This document shows, piece by piece, positions 36,622 through 45,394 of a DNA stretch of 47,787 nucleotides. Each line of letters begins with the position of its first letter. The stretch's first letter is position 1. Position numbers and translations under genes: made by a program. This stretch comes from an uncultured Pirellulaceae bacterium (GTDB lineage: Bacteria; Planctomycetota; Planctomycetia; Pirellulales; Pirellulaceae), in NCBI GenBank assembly GCA_937928555.1, contig CALFWR010000049.1:1-47787 (forward strand). Reading direction: 5' to 3'. Under the pieces are notes generated by a model, which did not search any database, was not told where the DNA came from, and saw only the letters and a program-made list of their open reading frames with translations.

Positions 36622-39600
36622 CTATGGCTGGAATCCACCACCCGGAGGTGTGTTAGCATCCACAAACCCGTTTGCGGCAAAGAACAGCTCTTCGTCAGAG
36701 ATCAGACCTTCACAGACTCCAACGGTTCCCGTGACCAACCCAAGCCCGGCAAGAGCAGCGTCGGTGAAGCCATTGGTCGCTCCATCAGCCTCGACGGTCA
36801 AAGGCTGTGTCGACAGTGGGCTGAAAGAGTTACCCAGATTAAACAGATCCCCCTCGCCCAATTGTGGCCCCATCAGGTTCAATGAGCGGATCGCGTTCTC
36901 GGACAGATGCAGACAGACCGAAGCGTTGCCAGAACTGTTGACCTGGAGATCCGAGTTGAGCGTCGTGATAACACCGGCGCCCAGTCCGTCGGCATCCTGT
37001 CCAATATCGTTCGCGAGGCTGTTGGAAACCAGCGAAGCATTCAACGTCGCGTTGCCCGAAGCGTTCAACTGAATCCCCAACTCAAAGTTGTTCAACAACT
37101 GATTGGATTCGATGCGAGCACTAACACGCGATGTGCCTCGTGCATTGACGACGATTCCATGATGAAAACCCAACTCCGCTGGATTAACCGGAGCAACTCC
37201 CGAATCGCCAGCGGCGGTCGCCGGATTGTCCGGGAATTCAATCAGGTTATCGTTGCCGGGACCGTTCTGCAGTATCTGATTGGCGATGATGTAGGCAAGC
37301 ACCTGAGCATCTCCGTTTGCGGTAACCTGAACTGCGTCGAAGGTAAAGTCCCTGACGAGGTTGTTTGAGAACTGAATTCGCGTCAGGTTATCCAACCCTC
37401 CGCCGATATCGCCGACAACGTTTGCCGCGAATCCGAAGTCACCCTGAACGTCCGTAAACGCGGCTCCTGTTTCTGCAAAGTCATTGGCGTCTTGCTGAAA
37501 CCCTGCAGTGATCAGCCCGTTGGACTGAATGTCCGAGTTGGAAACTGAAAAGTCCAATCGGGTTCCACCCAGCGAGTTCAGCAAAATACCGCTATCGCCC
37601 CGGATCACCAAGTTGTCGGCAAAGACATTGTTGATCGCGCCGTTGCCGTCGTTATCAAACGCTGCATTAACTGCCAACGCACTTTCAATCCGTGAATCTT
37701 CAAGCTGGAGATTAATCTGTGATGCACCGTTGCCAACAATATTCAAACCCGTCTGATTAGCCACGTTCAGAATCGTCGTGGCGAAACCGCTCTCCAAGTC
37801 ATTGTTGATCGAAACGTTGCGAATGATCGCATTGATCTGCGAGTTGTCCTGACCAACAGGACCATCGGCGAACAATGCGATTCCCGCGGCACCCGTTTGA
37901 GCGTTGTCGTTAAGCAGCAACGGGGCGGTTGGGTCTTCGTTTTCAATCAACACATTGAGAACACCGCTCTGGTCCGCAGTCAGGCGAATCCCGTCGGTGA
38001 GGTGGCGCGAAATCTCGAAGTTATCCACAATCGCAAGGTTCATCACTGAACCCGGATTGTTTACCGTAGAGCTGACTCCCCGGCCACCATCAGAGATCGT
38101 CAGGCCGGTGATCAGGACGTCCTGAACAATATTTCCCTGGTTGAGTATCAGTTCCAGGTTGTTGATGCCGTTTCCGGTAATGGTACTGGTTCCACCATCC
38201 GCGTTCCCGATGAAGGTACTCCCGTCGATCCCATTGCCGAAGTTCTCGATTCGAATACCTGAGACTGCGTTATTGGTCACAGTCGCGTTGAGAATATTCA
38301 GGTCACCGCGTCCGCCGTTGACAAAGATTCCGTTGGCACCGTTGTTGCTGGCAGTGTGTCCGAGGAAGTCCAGATCGAGGTTGTTTCCGGTGTGATTCCC
38401 AAGGAACACCCCGTGCCGACCGTTTCCATTGGTCGTACTGTTTTGGATAGTAACCAAATTAGACTCGTAGTCTTCTAGGTGAAGCCCGTCAGATCCGTTG
38501 CCATTGAGCGTAACGTTATCAAAGAGAAACGTTGATGTCGGATCCGGATTGCCGCGAACCGAGAATCCATCGTTAATGTTGTTTGAGAAGCTGGCTCGAG
38601 CGGCGACCCAGTCGCCAGAAATATTCTCCAGCAACACGCCATTTTGCGACGCACCGGTGACATTCACATCAGAGATTTCGCCACCATTGGAGCCGTTGCC
38701 GTAGATACCCTGCTGTGCTCCGGTCGCATCAATGTTGACGTTGCGGACTTGGTTATTGTCAGCAAGCGAAACAACACTGAAACCACCAGGATTCGCAATG
38801 GTCGATCGCGGCCCGGTGCCCGGCAACAGGAACAACTGGTTGTCCTGAATCGGAATGAAAATGTCTCCGCCTGCTCCGAACAGCCTCTGATTGTCCTGTA
38901 GGGCGATACCCGTGTTCAAGCCGTTCAGGCTTCCGTCGCCCTGACCGATATAGATCACGTCACCCGGTGCACTGTTCGCTTCGGCCGCAGCGAGGCTCGC
39001 GAACGGACGGTCAAACGTACCTTCCCCGAAAGACGGGTCTGCGGTGTTGTTGACGTGGACCACGTTGAAAGCCAATCCTGTGTCCGGATCGATCGCGAGG
39101 ACCGGCTGCGAGTTGAATCGTACAATATGATCGTTACGAACGGTCTCTTCGAGGTCGCGAGCCAAGCCCACGCCGGCGTCTCCCCGCGCACCCTGTCCCC
39201 CGAAGACATAGCCAATGCTTAGCACGCCTGTTGTATCGAATCGATCGTCGTGGTTAACTTCGGCGGTGATCTGCACGCCTCGCTGGGTTTGGAAACCCAG
39301 CCGAACACGGCCACCACCAAACGAGTTCACCAGGTCCGAGCTGTATCCGTAACCACCGATGTCAATGATTCCGTTGCCAAAACCAAGCAGTTCCGGACGC
39401 ATCCGCAGAGTCACGTCAAAACCTTGCAAGGCACTGTCGACGCCGGGCGTCAGAAGAATGTTGTTTCCAAAAAACACGTTGTTACCATCGGCACCCGCAG
39501 TGGTCCGGTCGGTTATCCCAACCGGGAAGTAACCGTTGCCGATCAGGTCCCATTTTTTCGTCTTGATCGCAGCACTAATGCCGACCTGACTAAAGTCATT

Positions 39601-40032
39601 GGCAAACGTTCCCTGCGCGTCGCCGTCGAAGTCGTACCAGAACCCGGTAACGATATCTGCCTTGGCGGATTCGATCGAGAACACACGCTCGATACCGACG
39701 TTTGCAAAAAACCCGCCGTCGTCTTCCACGCTATGATGGAACCGGGCTTCACCAAGCCAACGGCCGTCGAAGGAATCCTGAAAAAGACGGTTTTTGGCTC
39801 CGACTGTAAAGTACGTGCCCGAGTAGCCCAAACCCTCGTCCGCAACGTTGGACTCGACCCAAAAGCGACCAGGCAAACCCACGCTTAGGTCCGAAGCCAC
39901 CCGACGGAAACTGTCGGGGTCAGTCAATTGGGGGCCCGCCCCAGGAAACTGAGCTCGTAACTGGTGAGCGTCTGCGAAAAATGTAGCAACGCTGGCAAAG
40001 GCCAGGCAGACAAGGCTCAAACTTTTTCTCAT
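36622..40032 (-). CDS. Large exported protein with intimin-like N-terminus and beta-helix repeats
   Basis: The product is about 1136 aa. A signal peptide (LVCLAFASVATFFADA) ends near residue 28. Residues 50-290 are a beta-rich region resembling the inverse-autotransporter (intimin/invasin) barrel, with GTYFTVGAKNRLFQ, FANVGIERVF, ADIVTGFWYDFDG and GYVFGGQGARGD. From about 325 to the end there are parallel beta-helix repeats rich in Asn/Gly/Asp, with recurrent blocks such as NGSDGLHLEDYES, NGRHGVFLGNH and NGANGIFVNGG. It has only two Cys in the last part. It is probably an outer-membrane-anchored surface protein for adhesion or polysaccharide binding. ATG 40032 is preferred to an upstream in-frame start at 40071. 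The gene is monocistronic. Confidence 0.75.
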   Translation of the reverse strand: MRKSLSLVCLAFASVATFFADAHQLRAQFPGAGPQLTDPDSFRRVASDLSVGLPGRFWVESNVADEGLGYSGTYFTVGAKNRLFQDSFDGRWLGEARFHHSVEDDGGFFANVGIERVFSIESAKADIVTGFWYDFDGDAQGTFANDFSQVGISAAIKTKKWDLIGNGYFPVGITDRTTAGADGNNVFFGNNILLTPGVDSALQGFDVTLRMRPELLGFGNGIIDIGGYGYSSDLVNSFGGGRVRLGFQTQRGVQITAEVNHDDRFDTTGVLSIGYVFGGQGARGDAGVGLARDLEETVRNDHIVRFNSQPVLAIDPDTGLAFNVVHVNNTADPSFGEGTFDRPFASLAAAEANSAPGDVIYIGQGDGSLNGLNTGIALQDNQRLFGAGGDIFIPIQDNQLFLLPGTGPRSTIANPGGFSVVSLADNNQVRNVNIDATGAQQGIYGNGSNGGEISDVNVTGASQNGVLLENISGDWVAARASFSNNINDGFSVRGNPDPTSTFLFDNVTLNGNGSDGLHLEDYESNLVTIQNSTTNGNGRHGVFLGNHTGNNLDLDFLGHTASNNGANGIFVNGGRGDLNILNATVTNNAVSGIRIENFGNGIDGSTFIGNADGGTSTITGNGINNLELILNQGNIVQDVLITGLTISDGGRGVSSTVNNPGSVMNLAIVDNFEISRHLTDGIRLTADQSGVLNVLIENEDPTAPLLLNDNAQTGAAGIALFADGPVGQDNSQINAIIRNVSINNDLESGFATTILNVANQTGLNIVGNGASQINLQLEDSRIESALAVNAAFDNDGNGAINNVFADNLVIRGDSGILLNSLGGTRLDFSVSNSDIQSNGLITAGFQQDANDFAETGAAFTDVQGDFGFAANVVGDIGGGLDNLTRIQFSNNLVRDFTFDAVQVTANGDAQVLAYIIANQILQNGPGNDNLIEFPDNPATAAGDSGVAPVNPAELGFHHGIVVNARGTSRVSARIESNQLLNNFELGIQLNASGNATLNASLVSNSLANDIGQDADGLGAGVITTLNSDLQVNSSGNASVCLHLSENAIRSLNLMGPQLGEGDLFNLGNSFSPLSTQPLTVEADGATNGFTDAALAGLGLVTGTVGVCEGLISDEELFFAANGFVDANTPPGGGFQP

Positions 40033-40290
40033 CGATGTCTCCCGAGACGAATCCCGACACGATAGGGACAAATTGAAAGCGCATTTACGCCTTCAGACTT
40101 CTGTACTTGGAAGAATCCATCGACACCCGATGATTGATACCATTAGTATTTCCCGCACGAATCGTGCAATTGATACATCTTCACAGCCGGAGAACCGAAA
40201 CTGCTATCAAATGCAATCCGCCTTGGAAAACGCGGGCGCAAACTGCGTCGCCTATTCCCGACGGCTCACCATCGAGACGCGGACCCTAAC

Positions 40291-40310
40291 CCCGGATTAT
40301 TCGCGACGCG
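40291..40310. mobile_element. Single-end fragment of the MITE-like element
   Basis: CCCGGATTATTCGCGACGCG matches the first bases of the element end with two to four changes. Nothing else of the element is seen nearby. It sits at the exact 3' break of the glycerate kinase remnant. The 275-bp stretch 40033-40307 holds no gene; GCACGA-A-TCGTGC near 40157 is a small palindrome. Confidence 0.6.
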
Positions 40311-40838
40311 AACACAGTTCAGCTGAATGATGTCCGCCGCTGGCAACGAAAGCCACTGGGTTGCCGCGACAATGTCCGCCAGCGGAAGCGGCGAATCCTC
40401 GATCAGCGCCGAACCTCCGCCAGAAATCAACGCAATCACCAGAGTCCGCTGGTCGCATTGCTGCAACATGCCGATCATCCGCCGCGTCGCGGTGATCACT
40501 CGTTCCGTCGGCAGGTTGACCCCGGCGGGTCGACACTTAGCCACCTCGATGAACTCCGAATCGGATTCGCAGCCATCGGCAACGGTCACCAGACCGGTGA
40601 GCTTCTGGTGGCGACAAAGTTCCTCGCCCAACGCCGATTCCAGTCCCGCGGCCATCCGATGGCTGAACTTCCCGCCGCCGACAACCAGAATCCTGCCAAA
40701 GTCGTCCAGTTCGAAGCCGCAATCGCCGGCAACGAGTCACCCATCCTTCACAGCGACAGCCTGTTCCACCCGAGTGCGCCCGTGAACCGCCGCCACGCCA
40801 GCATTCCAGATTTCAATGGCGTGTTCTTTCAGGCTCAT
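40311..40838 (-). pseudogene. Glycerate kinase (GckA/MOFRL type) remnant, with in-frame TGA and lost 3' end
   Basis: Read from ATG 40838 on the minus strand, the frame gives MSLKEHAIEIWNAGVAAVHG and onward. At 40737-40739 an in-frame TGA follows VAVKDG, and the frame then continues without shift as LVAGDCGFELDDFGRILVVGGGKFSHRMAAGLESALGEE (quoted in pieces: LVAGDCGFELDDFG, RILVVGGGKFSHRMA). The conserved ISGGGSALIEDSP and LNCVR follow. Glycerate 2-kinases have about 420-450 aa; here about 176 codons remain, and the gene ends at the element fragment at 40291-40310. TGA differs from TGG (Trp) by one base. It follows the HerA-like ATPase by 87 bp. So it is a dead gene, or a gene with a sequencing error plus a real truncation. 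Confidence 0.75.
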
Positions 40839-40925
40839 ACGCGCGCCCACAAAAGTAGCTTGGTAGTCACCATCAAATCTCGAAAACCATTTTCGGCGGA
40901 AATTGCCGGGCAAAATCGAAAGCGA

Positions 40926-43382
40926 CTAAAAAACCGGTTCTGCGATCCCTGACTCGTCCACCTCCCAGGGCAGCCACACGACAGAGAACTGCTCGATCGA
41001 AAGATCGCTCTTTCGCGGAGCAAGCGTAAGCTCTTCGAATTCAAGGTTCTCCACCGAAAGCTTCTCCTCCACCTCGTCGACCTCCTGCTTGAACTCGTCT
41101 TCAAGGTCTTCGAACTTGATGTGAAGGTCTTCCAGATTGTCCTTGGCACGGCCAATATCGTCTTTTTCTTTGGAAGACCGACCAAAGGACCGCATCGAAC
41201 TCTGCGCCCGCCTCGCATTGGTGACGCTTACCGTTTTCCGCCCCAGCAACGCCCCCATTAACGTGGTGCCAACCGACAGCACACTATTCATGCGACTCGA
41301 TTTGTAGTCGGCCTCTTCTTTTTCGACTTTGCTTTCGGCACGGCGAATTTTGTCACGAAGAGAACCAAATTTCGTTGCGTATCGCTTGCGCAGTTTTTCC
41401 GTCGCCTCGTCCCGACGCTCGGATGCCATCTGCTCAAGGCGAACCTTGAAATCACCCAGACTCTCGTGAGGCTCGGAAAACATTTTCATGTCGGCGCATT
41501 TGTACAGCGTCAACGCAAGGTCCTTGTACATGTACTCTTTGAACTCTTTCTCCCAACGCTTGTAGTTCTTTTCCTTTTGCATGTCGGTTGGAATTTTGGC
41601 GAATTCGGCCTCGCCATCGGCATCGGGGTAGATGTCCAATCTTTCTTTGACCTCTTCGGCCTGCTCCCAGACTTCGTCCGGTGTCTGACCGCCGGTAATC
41701 TGAGCAAGGAAAGTTTTTTCCTCCCACTTGTCGACCTTGTACCCCACGCGAACGTAATGCAACTGCCCGCGGGCAAGCAACGCCGGACGATAAACCAGCC
41801 TCTCGCCCGCGTTGATTCTGCGGTTGGGTTCAACAAACATTTGCTCGATTTCCGCTGGAACCAATTGCGTCTGGTTCACCTGCGGTTCCATTTTGGCAAC
41901 CGGCTCGCTGCTTCGGCGCGTGACGCGGTCCTGGGCCAGCGACGACGCCACCGCGTCGCGACTATAAGCCGGATCCGCGTCGACCAGATCTTGAATCTGG
42001 GTTCGTGTCAGCGGCCCGCGCAAATACGACATCGCCCAACGCGTCTCAAACACAACCGGCTGATCGTCGTGCACGTTGTTCATCAGGAACACGCGACTGC
42101 CCAAACCGGCCAGGATTCTCTCCATTTCGCCTTTGTCGAAAGCCGACCCTGCCTGCGTCGATGCCCCTTCGAGGCCTTCCAAAACCCGGGCCTTGTCACG
42201 CTCGGTCTGCAAGCGACCAAGGAACCATGTTCCCGCGTTGGAGAGCCCCTTGTAGTCCAGATCCACCGGGTTCTGTGTCGCCAGCACACAACCAAGCCCA
42301 AAGGCGCGGGCCTGCTTGAGAAGCGTCAACATGGGTTGCTTTGATGGCGGATTTTTGGTCGGCGGAAAATAGCCAAACACTTCATCCATATAAAGAATCG
42401 CACGCAGGGAGCTGGTTCCCGGCTGCGAACGGACCCACCCCAAAACTTCGTTCAACAGGATTGTCACAAAGAACATTCGCTCCTGATCGTTCAAATGCGA
42501 AATCGAAATAATGGAAACGCAGGGCTTGCCATCGTCGTTGTGCAACATTTTCTTGATGTCGATCGGCTCGCCTTCCATCCACGACGCAAACGAAGGACTG
42601 GCCAGAAGATTGTTAATCGTCATCGCCAGCTCGTTGCGGTCCTTTGATGGAAAGAACGAATCAACGTCAAGAATTCCAACCCGCTCAAAAGGCGGCGACT
42701 GAATTTCACCAATCAACCGGCCAAGGTCCATGTCCCGGCCGTTTCGCCACGCGTTGGACAGTAGGTTCGAAATAAAGATATGCTCCCTGGACTGAATCGG
42801 ATCCGCATCGATCCCCAACAGCGAAAGCAATCCCGACGTTGCACTGCTGATCCGGTCACCAAGCAAATCGGGATCATTAAGCACTTCCCGGTTCGGACAG
42901 CCAAACGATTTCAGGATCGTGAGCGGGCGTCCGTAGGAACTTCCCGGCGTGTAAACGCGCATCTCGACAGTTTCCCGCAGCTTGCGAACCCGCGCCGCGT
43001 CCTGCCCCCAGGATTCCAGGCCAGCCTTCCACTTTTCAGCTTCATTGGTCGCGAACTCCTCGACGCTGACGCCCTTGCGAGACGCCTGGCCTTCGTCGAC
43101 CCACGGACGAAATTCTTCCGGCGTGAGATTCGGGAAAGTCAAAAGCAGATTCGAAATGTCGCCTTTGGGGTCAATTACGATCGAAGGAATCCGGTCGATC
43201 GCGGCTTCCTCAAGAAGGCCAACACAGAGGCCTGTCTTCCCGCTGCCGGTCATCCCCACGACAACCGCGTGCGTACAAAGATCCTTGGAATCGTACAGCA
43301 GAAGGTTCTCCGTCCCCTCCCGTGCGGACATGTCGTATTCGCGGCCAAGATAGAATGCTCCGAGCTTTTCAAAATCTTGCAT
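40926..43382 (-). CDS. HerA/VirB4-like ATPase with C-terminal coiled coils
   Basis: The product is about 818 aa. Walker A is GMTGSGKTG (43-51) and Walker B AILYMDEVFGYFPP with Asp333/Glu334. IVIDPKGDISNLLL (68-81) and VLATQNPVDLDYKGLSNAGTWFLGR are typical of the HerA/FtsK-type DUF87 ATPases. From about 560 the protein becomes highly charged and probably coiled (RLEQMASERRDEATEKLRKR and the later RAKDNLEDLHIKFEDLEDEF). The ATG at 43382 is preferred to 43496. No NurA, SSB or nuclease gene is adjacent, which departs from the archaeal HerA-NurA pairing. A role in DNA or protein pumping at the membrane, or in defence, is conjecture. Confidence 0.8.
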   Translation of the reverse strand: MQDFEKLGAFYLGREYDMSAREGTENLLLYDSKDLCTHAVVVGMTGSGKTGLCVGLLEEAAIDRIPSIVIDPKGDISNLLLTFPNLTPEEFRPWVDEGQASRKGVSVEEFATNEAEKWKAGLESWGQDAARVRKLRETVEMRVYTPGSSYGRPLTILKSFGCPNREVLNDPDLLGDRISSATSGLLSLLGIDADPIQSREHIFISNLLSNAWRNGRDMDLGRLIGEIQSPPFERVGILDVDSFFPSKDRNELAMTINNLLASPSFASWMEGEPIDIKKMLHNDDGKPCVSIISISHLNDQERMFFVTILLNEVLGWVRSQPGTSSLRAILYMDEVFGYFPPTKNPPSKQPMLTLLKQARAFGLGCVLATQNPVDLDYKGLSNAGTWFLGRLQTERDKARVLEGLEGASTQAGSAFDKGEMERILAGLGSRVFLMNNVHDDQPVVFETRWAMSYLRGPLTRTQIQDLVDADPAYSRDAVASSLAQDRVTRRSSEPVAKMEPQVNQTQLVPAEIEQMFVEPNRRINAGERLVYRPALLARGQLHYVRVGYKVDKWEEKTFLAQITGGQTPDEVWEQAEEVKERLDIYPDADGEAEFAKIPTDMQKEKNYKRWEKEFKEYMYKDLALTLYKCADMKMFSEPHESLGDFKVRLEQMASERRDEATEKLRKRYATKFGSLRDKIRRAESKVEKEEADYKSSRMNSVLSVGTTLMGALLGRKTVSVTNARRAQSSMRSFGRSSKEKDDIGRAKDNLEDLHIKFEDLEDEFKQEVDEVEEKLSVENLEFEELTLAPRKSDLSIEQFSVVWLPWEVDESGIAEPVF

Positions 43383-43474
43383 GGTTCTCAAAAATTCTGG
43401 TGTGGTTACAAAATGGGTTGGGTAATCCAGTATCGTGCTTGAAGCTTTATGCTGCAATCCTGGGCACTTCCGAT

Positions 43475-43633
43475 GGTTGTGGCTTTCAGCGGCCATCGCT
43501 GATTTCCGACAACTGTGAAATCAACCAATGGGCGAAAATCCCTTTGGCCTCGCTTCTTCGGATTCCCGATCGCAAACAAGCACACCCGTCGAAAAGTAAA
43601 TGATCGCGGCTCGAAACGCTGAAAGCCACAGCC
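43475..43633. repeat. 17-bp inverted repeat bordering a 125-bp spacer between divergent genes
   Basis: GGTTGTGGCTTTCAGCG (43475-43491) is matched at 43617-43633 by CGCTGAAAGCCACAGCC, its inverse with one mismatch. The spacer also contains GATTTC/GAAATC. This covers most of the 287-bp divergent region 43383-43669, which otherwise holds no gene. It may be a regulatory pair or a remnant of a mobile element. Confidence 0.65.
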
Positions 43634-43669
43634 ACGTCAATGCAACCACGTCAACAGGCAGGACACTTT

Positions 43670-44989
43670 ATGAGAATTCTCATCCACGGCGCCAACGTCG
43701 TCACCCCAGATCGAACCGCCGTGCTCAACGTCCTGATTGAAGACCACCTGATCGCGAACGTCACCGCCGACCCGATCGACCCGTCTTCGGTCGACCAGGC
43801 GATCGACGCCACTGGCCTACATCTGATTCCTGGCGTCATCGACGACCAGGTACACTTTCGCGAACCCGGCCTAACCCACAAAGAAGACCTCGCGCACGCG
43901 ACGCGAGCCTGCGCCAAAGGCGGCGTCACCAGCTTTTTGGAAATGCCCAACACAATCCCCAACACGACCACCGTCGACGCGCTGCATCAAAAGCTTGACA
44001 TGGCGTCGGGCAAGTGCCTGGTGAACTACGGCTTTTACATCGGGGCAACTCCCGACAACGTTCGCGAACTTCAAAACGCCAAACGGACGCCCGGCATCAA
44101 GATCTTCATCGGCTCCAGCACCGGCAACCTGTTGGTCGACGAACAAGCCGCCCTTGAGCGGATTTTTGCCGAAACGGATCTACCCATCTGCGCCCACTGC
44201 GAAGACGAAACCACGGTCCGTGCCAACGCCCAAAAGTACTCCGCGTCCACCGACGTCGCCGACCACTCCAAAGTCCGCGACCACAACGCCGCGGTCATCG
44301 CCACCCGCCGGGCCATCGATCTTTCCACCCGCCACAACCATCCCTTTCACGTTCTCCACGTTTCCACCGCCGAAGAAGTCGAACTCATCGCCGCTGCCGG
44401 TCCCACGATCACCGCAGAAGTCTGCCCGCACCATCTGTTTTTCAACATCGACGACTACGACCGTCTGGGCTCACTGGTCAAAATGAATCCATCGATCAAA
44501 ACCGCTGCCGACAACGAGCGACTGTTTCAGGCACTCCTGGATGGCACCATCGGCGTCATCGCCACCGACCACGCGCCGCACACGCTCGAAGAAAAAGACC
44601 AACCCTATCCGGCGTGTCCTTCAGGGCTTCCGGCGGTTGAAAACTACCTCGCCCTGATGCTCAATCAGGTCAATCAAAGCCGCTGTTCGATCGAGCAAGT
44701 CGTCTCCTGGATGTGCGCCGCTCCGGCACGCGTTTGGAACATCAAAAACAAAGGCCACATTCTCGAAGGCTACGACGCCGACCTGACCCTGGTCGATCTT
44801 TCCCTGTCTCGCACGATCGAAAATCAGACGCAGCAAACCAAATGCCGCTGGAGCCCCTGGGCCGGCGAAACGCTCACCGGCTGGGCCGTTCGCACTTTTG
44901 TCATGGGCAAAGAAGCCTACCGCCTCGAGGACCGCACCGAGCACTTCGCACCCGAACCCGTCGGCCACGAAATCGAGTACGACCGGTAG
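43670..44989 (+). CDS. pyrC: Dihydroorotase (class I), with Gln in the first metal-ligand position
   Basis: Dihydroorotase closes carbamoyl-aspartate to dihydroorotate in pyrimidine synthesis. The 439-aa protein has [17 protein letters not shown]: the usual H-x-H is Q60-V-H62, as in Bacteroidetes-type dihydroorotases. The carboxylated Lys is likely Lys144 (GIKIFIGSS), other ligands are in ICAHCED and FHVLHVST, and the catalytic Asp is in [12 protein letters not shown] 43670 is preferred over 43640 because the extra residues are not family-like. A repeat array follows the gene. Confidence 0.92.
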   Translation: MRILIHGANVVTPDRTAVLNVLIEDHLIANVTADPIDPSSVDQAIDATGLHLIPGVIDDQVHFREPGLTHKEDLAHATRACAKGGVTSFLEMPNTIPNTTTVDALHQKLDMASGKCLVNYGFYIGATPDNVRELQNAKRTPGIKIFIGSSTGNLLVDEQAALERIFAETDLPICAHCEDETTVRANAQKYSASTDVADHSKVRDHNAAVIATRRAIDLSTRHNHPFHVLHVSTAEEVELIAAAGPTITAEVCPHHLFFNIDDYDRLGSLVKMNPSIKTAADNERLFQALLDGTIGVIATDHAPHTLEEKDQPYPACPSGLPAVENYLALMLNQVNQSRCSIEQVVSWMCAAPARVWNIKNKGHILEGYDADLTLVDLSLSRTIENQTQQTKCRWSPWAGETLTGWAVRTFVMGKEAYRLEDRTEHFAPEPVGHEIEYDR

Positions 44990-45040
44990 GGGCTGGCTAC
45001 TTTGTTCGTCCGGCTTCACGTTCATCCAAAAACCTGCAAA

Positions 45041-45371
45041 GTAGGGCCGGTTCCCACCGGCCGCCCTGCCTCAGCAGCTCCTCCCCACCAGCCACCTCGC
45101 AAACATCCAATGCATCTCATTGAGAACCCTCAGGATTCGTTTTCGGTAATCGTCCGAAGGTAGGGCCGGTTCCCACCGGCCGCCCTGTCTCAGCAACTCC
45201 TCCTCGCAAACATCCGATTCATCTCATTGAGAACCCGCAAGTTGGTAGGGCCGGTTCCCACCGGCCGCCTTGTCTCTCAGCAGCTCCGCCCCACCAGTCA
45301 CCTCGCAAACATCCGATGCATCTCATTGAGAACCCGCAAGCTGGTAGGGCCGGTTCCCACCGGCCGCCCTG
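45041..45371. repeat. Array of four hairpin repeats with copies of a gene tail
   Basis: The 28-bp block starting GTAGGGCCGGTTCCCACCGG occurs at 45041, 45160, 45245 and 45344. It contains GGCCGGT/ACCGGCC and can fold as a strong hairpin. Between blocks lie copies of the sequence that ends the neighbouring haem-protein gene (ATGCATCTCATTGAGAACCC and so on). The longest copy (about 45093-45158) matches about 60 bp of the gene's 3' end, including TTCGTTTTCGGT. The real gene end is at 45395-45460. So a unit of roughly 85-120 bp (tail plus hairpin) was duplicated in tandem. This repeat array fills the non-coding stretch 44990-45394. Confidence 0.85.
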
Positions 45372-45394
45372 TCTCAGCAACTCCTCCCCGCCGT

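Noticed and set aside
40737-40739. Selenocysteine codon in glycerate kinase
   Set aside because: The enzyme family has no known Sec at this site, no SECIS hairpin was recognised, and the gene also lacks its 3' half.
45041-45371. CRISPR-like spaced repeats
   Set aside because: The spacers are copies of one another (a gene tail), unequal in length, and no cas genes are present.
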